A DNA stretch of 64,000 bases, taken from NCBI RefSeq assembly GCF_030272615.1, contig NC_081415.1, positions 376,977,392 through 377,041,391 on the forward strand, given 5' to 3'. Both the position numbers and the translations under genes were made by a program. This document shows positions 57,025 to 64,000 of the stretch, in pieces; within the stretch, counting starts at the first letter, position 1; every line of letters begins with the position of its first letter. The stretch is from Cryptomeria japonica (lineage: Eukaryota; Streptophyta; Pinopsida; Cupressales; Cupressaceae). The notes below the pieces were generated by a model. It ran no database searches and was not told the DNA's origin. It saw only the letters and a program-made list of their open reading frames with translations.

Positions 57025-57807
57025 TGATGTAGGAGCATCCTCAGTTCTTGGCATTATTGCATCAACCAAAAATATTTCCTTTCTATTTAGCTTTCTGTTT
57101 TGCAGTTTCAACATTTTATTCTGCATTTTCTGGCATTGGCTCACTGTATCTTGAGGAGTTGGATTTTGCTTGAGGACTTGATCTCTACCTTATTCCTAAA
57201 CCGTGGAGCATTTGGATCATTTTTTGGCAAGTTATCGCTATCGGTTTTGAGATAGTTTTTCTGGTATCGGTTGCCTGGTCCTATTTGCATTTGTGATCTA
57301 CAAGCTCCCTTCCATAGCTTGCAATGCCCTAAATGTTGATTTCAATGTTCCTTGGCATGTGACCAACCTTCCCTTTGATCTACGCTTCATCCGTTATATT
57401 TTCCTGAGGAATTTCTTTGGCAGAGGCCGACCTTGTTGTTTTTACACGTTAGGTCTTGTTCTTCAACATTTGATCCTTTTTGTCCGACCGAATCCCCTTG
57501 GATTGTATAAATCATTATAATTGAGCATTAGAATGGAGAGATAAGCTAAGATATAGAACATAGAAGATAGATATTAAGATTTGAGGTCTCGATTGTGACT
57601 TGTTTTGTAATTAAGTATGCTTTAGCAAGCCAGTGAGCCGGTTTCTATAACCTGTTTGTTACCAGTTGATTGTAAATAGTTTTTCATTATATAATTCATT
57701 CAGTTTTGCATTGCCTCCATCATATCCTTGTGTTTCCCTTGTGTTTACGCTTGCTAACCGGTCCAGATCAATCTCTTTGAGGTCCCTCCCAACCGGTGAC
57801 TGCACCA
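57025..57807 (+). repeat. E6 3' LTR
   Basis: It begins TGATGTAGGAGCATCC and ends GACTGCACCA, followed by AATTG. Confidence 0.92.
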
Positions 57808-57812
57808 AATTG

Positions 57813-58655
57813 ATTATTAGTTACTCTTTTAAAATTAATTTTCCATTAGCACCGTAAAATCCACAGTTTAATTTAAATTTTTCTTATAATAAATTATTTT
57901 TTGAATAATAGATTAGATTAAAACACTTGACTAAGGTAATTAACTAAATATATTAATGCACAATCTTTTGATTATATAAATTAATTAATCATTAATATTT
58001 AGTTTTCAGTAATATTAAATAAATATTAAACTATACATAGGGGTAACAAACTATGACAAGAAAAACACAAAGGACCAACCCGATGACTACTGACATGACC
58101 AAACAAAAAAGAACAAGACTAAAAACAACCACAAGGATAGTTGACAAATATCTCATTCCATAGGAATGACGACACAACAAAAGGCCCTGACTGATAACTC
58201 TGATTTTCCACTTTACCATTGGGTAATAGAGCACACTCAGACCTGAAGATTTGGGTGGAGTTAATACTCTGTACCTGCAGCTGTATCACTGAGAGAAATG
58301 CACATATGTACATCTAACATGAACAGGAACACTAGTGAAGGAGACTCGTGACATTCCATGTCCCTCCGAAGTGGGTGATGAAAGATCATCCCCTCACACC
58401 CCATAAAGACTCGAACCCATACAAGGAAATGAAGATATATACATAAAGTTGATAAGTCAGTCCAAGGTTAGTACTTAATCATATAATCTAATATCTAAGC
58501 ATCCATAGAGATAAAATGCATAACCAACAACATATCCTAGAATCATGGTAAAAGTCATTCCATTAGAGAGTATCACCTAGTCACATAAATAATAGGAGAA
58601 GTCAACCAAAGTCAAACTAGGTTAAACAGAGTCCGATCAAGGGAGGAGCATTACA
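57813..58655. other. S, right part, non-coding
   Basis: AT-rich to about 58030, then ordinary sequence with no supported ORF. It ends GGGAGGAGCATTACA, the probable right terminus of S. Confidence 0.45.
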
Positions 58656-58802
58656 TAAAATGTAGAATGAGGGAGTTTTTTATTTAATTCATTTTGTTTA
58701 TGCATTGTTTCTATTGATTTATGTTTAGGAGTGCTTTAATAGTTAAGGATTTCGTGATTGTCCTTATTTCCTATTCAACAGGATGATTTTAAGCATGAAA
58801 CA
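58656..58802 (+). repeat. E8 5' LTR, piece 3
   Basis: It resumes after S (TAAAA, then TGTAGAATGAGGG) and ends GCATGAAACA, two bases before the primer site. Confidence 0.55.
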
Positions 58803-58804
58803 AA

Positions 58805-58824
58805 TGGTGAGCCCGACGTGAAAC
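58805..58824 (+). other. E8 probable primer-binding site
   Basis: TGGTGAGCCCGACGTGAAAC follows the LTR end by two bases and starts TGG. The first twelve bases match the E4 site with one G/A difference. Confidence 0.65.
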
Positions 58825-58860
58825 AATAGTAATTTGATTTGAAATTTTGTGTATGCATGT

Positions 58861-58945
58861 AGGTTTCCATTTTTGATAGGTTTCTATTTTTGGTAGTTAC
58901 CATTTTTAGTAAGTTACCATTTTTAGCAGGTTTCTATTTTTAACA
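58861..58945 (+). repeat. Five ~17-bp tandem units after the E8 primer site
   Basis: The units AGGTTTCCATTTTTGAT, AGGTTTCTATTTTTGGT, AGTTACCATTTTTAGTA, AGTTACCATTTTTAGC and AGGTTTCTATTTTTAAC are head to tail in the untranslated leader. Confidence 0.85.
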
Positions 58946-60540
58946 AGTTCCTCTATTTAAAAAAAAACTTTATGTTATGTCTTTTCTCAGTTCCTTTCTC
59001 ACCTACTGGTATTTTTCATGTTCTTTTTTTTTAAAACAGAGCAGTAACAAACAATGAAGCAAATTTTTGTAACCCAAGGAAGAATTTAGGCTTGTAAGCC
59101 CATAATGTCAACTAACATTTTTATGGGTTTTGCAGGTACCACTGGACTTAGATTAGCACACATTTACTTTGGTGTTATCTAAAATAAACAAGACAAATTT
59201 TCTTTATTGCAAATTATTGTGGTTAAAAATAACATTCATCATTGCTATGTGGGATTAAAAAGAACATCATGCCTGTTGGAGCAACATCTCCAACTAGCTT
59301 TTAGACACCATGGCAATGAAGGATTAAAAAGAATGATCTTGTCTTCTATGTCTTGAAGGTGAGGCATATGCTCTCCTCTTAATTGGGTGACCAAAAAGCC
59401 AGACTCACCATTTATACTTTCTGTCATTTTTTGCAATAGGATAAAACCTTTAGTAGGTCTGCCTCCCAAGTAGCCCATAAGGCAAGTGAGAGGGAATGAC
59501 CTAAGTGGTAATTTCTAAAGCGAAGCAATCCAATCCACTATAAATAAATGTGTTTGTGATGAAAGTTGCAAGCAACGAGTGTTACATACTGTCATAACGA
59601 TGTCATGCCTCCCTCAATGCCTATATGGTACGTGTAAATTTGTAGAGCGTAACCTCTACAAACTGGGAGACCTCCTTTAACAAAGTGGAAAATGTTGCTG
59701 ATTATGACCATTCAAATAGAACCTTTACTAAAATCCTTTAAGAATTAGCGGCCAAGCTGAGTCAGTATCCAGACACTTGTAATATCACCGTGCAAGGGTG
59801 GGGATGAATTTGCCCCCAAGACACTCACCAAACATCTCCCAAGAAAATGATCCAATTGAGAAGAAATTCTCTTTGGTTCAACTTCTATAAAAAGGAAAAA
59901 AAGAGGCACACCTTAGGGTGTGACATGACTATTTGAGCTGATAGAGTATCAAGATGTGGGTTGTGGTATTATTTGTGACCTTTTGACCCTAGAAGAGTCT
60001 AATTGTTTTGTGATTATATGGCCAAACTTTATCGAAAATAAATGAGGTTTGAAAGGATCCCAACAACCATTAGGATTTGAAAAGATCCTTTAAACAACTC
60101 TTTTTGGATTATTTCAAATTGTTTCTTACTTGCTATTGTGTCTTATGCAATATTTTCAACTATCAAACATTTGAAGCATAGCCAAAAAAAAGTCAAAAAA
60201 ATTGTTAATCACAATCAAGTTTTTACAAAAATCTTCAAACCAAAAACACAATTTGAGATCTCAAAGGAAAAACATTACAACATCCAGTGTCAACAACAAC
60301 CAACAAATCAAACAAAATTGCCACTTTTAGAGAAATGGAGAAAACATCTTATCTGTTGTGATCTTAGGTCCATATTTTGTCCTCATCTGAACAAGTACCC
60401 AAAGCTCACATAGATATATTTGTATCATCCCATCTTCCAGTCTCATTATTTCCCCTCTTGTGTCTCCATATCCAAGTATCAAGGTCATATATAAATTAAT
60501 CATCATCATAGTCTTAAACATTCTCGATCTTAGTCCAAAC
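58946..60540 (+). other. E8 untranslated leader
   Basis: No ORF is supported; the short minus-strand frames have no features. From about 59450 it matches the E2 leader in blocks (AAGTGGTA, CCACTATAAATAA, the hairpin at 59642-59659 and CTGGGAG after it). The block order is the same in both elements, although most of the surrounding sequence has diverged. Confidence 0.55.
59642..59659 (+). other. Leader hairpin conserved with E2
   Basis: GTAGAG, loop CGTAAC, CTCTAC; the stem extends two more pairs outward (TT/AA). Compared with E2 (5861-5878) one stem pair is changed on both arms while the loop is identical. Confidence 0.6.
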
Positions 60541-61825
60541 CAATCAAGCAAACATCATGGAATGGAGCTATGCATTTTGTAGGGAAGGTGAAGAATTCAT
60601 CCCTTCCATTCCTATTCCATTGTCATCCATATAAATTTAAGCTCAATAAATTAAGAATTTTCAACAACAAATGAAAGACATTACTAGTCCTAACAACCAT
60701 AGGGATTGGTTAGAAAAAATGATGAGCGAAGTGATAGCCATGGTACCTCTAATCAAAAGGGAATCATTATCATGCTAGAATTCCTTTCCTCGTGAGACCA
60801 TTCAAACATGCAAACCTTAATTCTCCAAAAAAATCATTCCTACCTCACTTCAACCAAAATTAGATTCAGGTCAACCTTCTTCTTCTTCTTTCAACCCAAC
60901 ATATCAATCGTATCAATCGCATCAACCCAACATTAAAACCTCTTTCAACTAAAATCAAACCTTTTTCAACTAAAGTCCAACTTAACCATATCTATCCATC
61001 ATTTCATCATCCCTTGAAGTCACACAAGAATAGTCCACACCATCTCTATCCAATAAGATAATATCCCAAAGGCTATCCATAACACAAATCCAATCTAATC
61101 CAAGTCATGATGCTAGTCCTTTCCATGCTTTATAAATTCAAGATCCAATGCCACCATATATTCTATTTCCAAGAAAACCCACTTCATAGAGTCTCATTCA
61201 AAATCCTTTCTCATTAGGCCAAAGTGTTTCAAAACCTTCTAGAATTATCCCATACATATCCAAACTCCTTCCCCATGTCAAGAGGATAATCCAAAATCAA
61301 AATAAATGAGTCTGAAATAAATCAAAATCAAGAAGAAACCCTTTCATCCTACCCAATTTTTTATCAAGACCCCACCTATCAAGAATCCTATGATGATCCC
61401 CTCATTCTTTTCTATTCCACTCATAATGATATCCTTTTATCTCAAGAAGAAAGTGTCCTTTCAAGTCCCATCCAACATCTACCTCCTAAGAAAGATCAGG
61501 ACATCCCTTCCATCCTTCCTAATAATCCCTTTCCAAGTCAAAATCAAAGTATCCCTTCCCCTTCATGTCCTAAACAAGATCCCATTATTTTTCCAGATCC
61601 TTATCAAGATCCCTCCATCCCTTCATCTCCATGTCATAATCCTTCATGTCTCTCACAATAAATTCTCTCACCAAATTAACCTACCATTTCTCCTAGTCCC
61701 CCTCATGATCCCAATGCCTCTACACAAGTTGTTAATGAACTCCTTATCAATGAAATCACCAATCCAAATCATACTACATAGGGTAACTTCAACAATTATA
61801 TGTGCGCCATCATTTAATGAGATCA
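60541..61825 (+). pseudogene. gag: E8 gag-like region, Pro/Ser/Gln-rich, broken
   Basis: ATG 60557 starts MEWSYAFCREGEEFIPSIPI; after stops, HRDWLEKMMSEVIAMVPLIK follows near 60700, occupying the place of the N-terminal domain in E2 gag (compare FNRLVEEIMRRD there). The rest is Pro/Ser/Gln-rich in shifting frames, for example QPSSSSFNPTYQSYQSHQ near 60880 and DPTYQESYDDPLILFYS near 61370. A long frame at 61390-61833 in a different phase, rich in Leu and Ile, is a shadow. No capsid core or zinc finger is visible. The call rests on position and general composition, so it is weak. Confidence 0.4.
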
Positions 61826-62119
61826 ACTCCTAGTTGAATTCATCATCCTCTTCAACTACATCAATAGAAAAAAACATAACACCCACTCATGTCACAACTA
61901 CATCACCAAAATATCTTATTCAAGGAATGAATAAAATCTCAATAACCAAAATATGATCAATAACTAATTTGCATGACTATGGATTCCTATCTCTTCACAA
62001 CAATAGCACAGGAGACATAAACAGATCTTATGACCATCTCCCACTAGTAGATGATGGAATCAATTATGAAGATAAGGAAATAGATCCAAATTAATTGAAA
62101 AGAAAATATGATAATCAAT

Positions 62120-62400
62120 CTTGCACGATATCAACAATCCCTATTTTGATAGAAATCTTTGTCTCACACACCTGCATTTGAAAGACTGGGGGCAAGAAAA
62201 TCTACCACAACTGGATTGGTTTGAAATAATGAGGCTATAGAAGGAACTGTACATCAAATACACCCAGTTGAATATCCTATTGAAAAAGAAAGGTTTATCC
62301 AACTCTTGAAACACAGACCAATGAACTACCTACACAAAACTCCTCGATCCTATGAACAACATGCACCTAAAAAGATATTACATCGATGGGTTCATTTAAA
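62120..62400 (+). pseudogene. E8 integrase C-terminal tail fragment
   Basis: In one frame near 62340-62400 the sequence reads LDPMNNMHLKRYYIDGF, matching the end of E2's integrase tail, EDPINNMHLRRFYT (11256-11303). Upstream, DWGQENLPQLDWFEIMRL is an open stretch I cannot place. As in E2, this tail follows gag-like sequence with no RT or integrase core between. Confidence 0.5.
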
Positions 62401-63540
62401 TTTTTGATACTGCATTTGCATATTTCTTTACTACATTGCATCACATATCTCCATTTTAGAGTCCATCATAGATGCTTGCATATCACCATTGCATGCCATA
62501 TAGCTGCATATCATTATTACTTTCTCATATAGTTGCATTAATAAAACAAGGCAATTGTCTGAGTCATTCAGCTATCTGCACTAAAAGGAGCAAAGGTGAT
62601 CTCATTTCCTAGATATTGGTACATGAAGTTTTTAGGAAGCCTTACGTCATTTATCTTCAATGTCACCTTGTAATTTAACTTTATCCATGGTTGTGTAGAG
62701 GTTTTACTATTGAGCCTTGTTACCCAAAATCTATCGATTGGTATATATCTCACACATTAATCGTATGCTCTAAGTCATTACAGATACCTAGTTGGTCATG
62801 TGGTTAGTGAAAAATCCAAAATTCTGCTTCAATTCCACTATAATCATCATACCCAAGTAGGTTTCATTAATTACAAGTCAAGGCAAGAAAATAAAAGGAA
62901 AAAGTGCTATGCCAAAATCAATATCAAAATATCATGGCAAAAAAGAGAAAGGATATATAACTAAAATATCATGCACACAAGTGCGATAAAATCTTGACTA
63001 TGGGAACATGCGAGCAACTCCATCAGGGCTATGGACACCTACTGGAAATCAAGCAATATTCGAGAGATTACAGTGTATAACCTCGTTGGGGCTATAGACA
63101 TCCAATTGGCAGCGAGGCTCTATCCAGGATGCTTTTGAAGTTAGAATAACTCACGTAGCTAGTCACATAGGATGTTAAGGGTCTTTAATGGTTATAAGAG
63201 TTGGAATAAATTAAATTGCATACACATGGGCAAAATAAGGTCAAATTTTTAAGAATTGGTGAAGAAGTTTTTCGTGCCTCCATTCATAAATCTTGGTTAC
63301 ATAGTGCACTAGGTTGGATGGTTTAAGGTCTTTTGAGAATGGATTGAACTCCTATCTCTGAAACATTTTGCACCTTTAATTCAATTAGTTCATTTTAGAA
63401 TGAAAGACACATGCAATCATCCTTGTTCGAATAGGAAATACGTCTTCATCCTGCATACTGCATTAACATAGGCCCTGACAAAAATTCATTGCCTCCATGT
63501 GCATTTTGTAGATCATCATGTCATCGTTGGTCTGCATACT
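62401..63540 (+). other. E8 3' non-coding region
   Basis: No supported ORF. It begins with TTGCAT- and CATATC-rich sequence (62410-62540), comparable in style with the CAT-rich stretch of E2 at 12580-12900. The minus-strand frame at 62568-62753 is not recognisable as a plant mobile domain or anything else. Confidence 0.4.
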
Positions 63541-63544
63541 AGGG

Positions 63545-63890
63545 TCATAGCTGAAATAAATTATAAAAATCAGTTAAAATTCTTGAAAAATCCTAAAAAT
63601 CGGAAAAAGTCCTAAAAAAATCATAAAAATCATGAAAAGTCTTGAAAAAAAATCTTAAAAATCAGAAAATGTCCTGAACAAATATAAAAAATTAAAAATT
63701 GATCCTAAAAAAATCAACCAAAAACATCGAAAAACAACAAAATACCAATAATATTGGAAAATAAAAAATCATACCAAAAAAGTCAAAAAAATCAATCCAA
63801 AAATCAACCAAAAACATCGAAAAAGCTCTTGAAAAAGAGCTAAAAATTGAAAAACATAAAAAACTTGCAATAAAATGTCTCATAAGAATC
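63545..63890 (+). repeat. A-rich degenerate short tandem repeats
   Basis: Repeated AAAAATC(A/C)T(A/G)AAAA and CATCGAAAAA words occur every 12-20 bases, for example AATCCTAAAAATCGGAAAAA at 63588. Frames on the minus strand encode only Phe-rich repeats and are not genes. The last 110 bases of the window show no feature. Confidence 0.75.
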
Positions 63891-64000
63891 AAACACCCTA
63901 TTAGATATCCAACAAACACTTCGCACAAAGTTTGCAAAGGATAAAACTATCTAATCAACATATGAAACCAAACTGATCAAATTGCCTTATCAATCGTATC

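Larger units (their letters stand above)
44965..57807 (+). mobile_element. E6: chromovirus provirus, split by E7
   Basis: Two 783-base LTRs with a perfect AATTG duplication (44960-44964 and 57808-57812), an initiator-Met primer site, and gag-protease-RT-RNase H-integrase-chromodomain in order. E7 (46647-53250) sits in gag. It is the best-preserved RT of the chromovirus family here: a 402-codon open stretch. By eye the LTRs differ by about 8 percent. Confidence 0.93.
42040..58655. mobile_element. S: probable solo LTR or LTR-like unit (3.8 kb), holding E6 and E7
   Basis: It is bounded by TGTAACACCCC on the left and GGGAGGAGCATTACA on the right, that is TG...CA with imperfect inverted ends (TGTAAcaCcCC against TGTAAtgCtCC). 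The flanks are TAGAA (42035-42039) and TAAAA (58656-58660). Removing E6 leaves 42040-44964 plus 57813-58655. I find no internal repetition of the ends, no primer site and no coding domain, which fits a solo LTR. A non-LTR origin cannot be excluded, and the orientation is unknown. Confidence 0.5.
34836..64000 (+). mobile_element. E8: Tat-like element without RT, running off the window
   Basis: Its 5' LTR begins TGTAGACACCTAATAATG and is broken by E5 and S into 34836-35577, 41832-42039 and 58661-58802 (about 1.09 kb in all). A TGG-type primer site follows at 58805, then a long leader sharing blocks and a hairpin with E2, a Pro/Gln-rich gag-like region, and a fragment ending in the same integrase-tail motif as E2 (NNMHLKRYY). 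No RT or integrase core lies between. The 3' LTR should lie beyond 64000, so the element cannot be closed here. Confidence 0.65.

Noticed and set aside
61390-61833. 147-codon plus-strand ORF rich in Leu, Ile and Pro
   Set aside because: Another phase of the same stretch gives a hydrophilic Pro/Gln/Asp-rich reading (DPTYQESYDDPLILFYS) more like gag; this one looks like a shadow.
63692-63937. Phe-rich minus-strand ORF resembling a membrane protein
   Set aside because: It is the translation of A-rich short repeats.

Overview
This window looks like plant nuclear DNA made almost entirely of nested, decayed LTR retrotransposons. I found no host gene, tRNA, rRNA, snoRNA or CRISPR. The plant assignment rests on three things: chromoviral Ty3/gypsy and SIRE/Maximus-like Ty1/copia elements, initiator-Met-type primer sites (TGGTATCAGAGC), and a decayed plant-mobile-domain gene inside one element. 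The depth of nesting suggests a large seed-plant genome, possibly a gymnosperm; that last point is inference.

Layout, left nest. A SIRE-like copia element (E0) supplies 1-353 and 18110-19470. A chromovirus (E1, 354-18109) sits inside it, flanked by CTATT/GTATT. E1's reverse transcriptase is split by E2 (3597-15418, flanks GTTGT/GTTGC). E2 is a Tat-like element with nearly identical LTRs. It keeps gag, protease and the extreme C-terminal integrase tail, but has no reverse transcriptase, RNase H or integrase core. Its 3' region carries an antisense plant-mobile-domain pseudogene and two tandem arrays.

Middle nest. E4 (minus strand, 20616-34564, perfect CAAAT duplication) is a gag-only element. 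Its 3' LTR was hit by a full-length copia element E3 (21634-28998, perfect ATATT duplication). E4's other LTR preserves the empty E3 site. E4 lies in a coding-like fragment (E9) that reappears at 34570-34835.

Right nest. From 34836 to the window end lies E8, another Tat-like element without reverse transcriptase. Its 5' LTR was broken twice. The first break is chromovirus E5 (minus strand, 35578-41826, ATAGA/ACAGA). The second is a 3.8-kb LTR-like unit S (42040-58655, TAGAA/TAAAA). S contains chromovirus E6 (44965-57807, perfect AATTG), whose gag is split by E7 (46647-53250, GAAGG/GAATG). The deepest stack is five layers: E9 > E8 > S > E6 > E7.

How the parts relate. E1, E5 and E6 are one chromovirus family with a single gag-pol frame and a C-terminal chromodomain. 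E0, E3 and E7 share the same copia-type 3' signals; E3 has full gag-pol, whereas E7 carries no polymerase and encodes a large protein I cannot assign. E2, E4 and E8 appear to be non-autonomous Tat-like elements that would need enzymes in trans. All coding regions are broken by stops or frameshifts, so none is likely to make a full-length protein today. Element names E0-E9 and S are my own labels. All divergence figures are by-eye counts.
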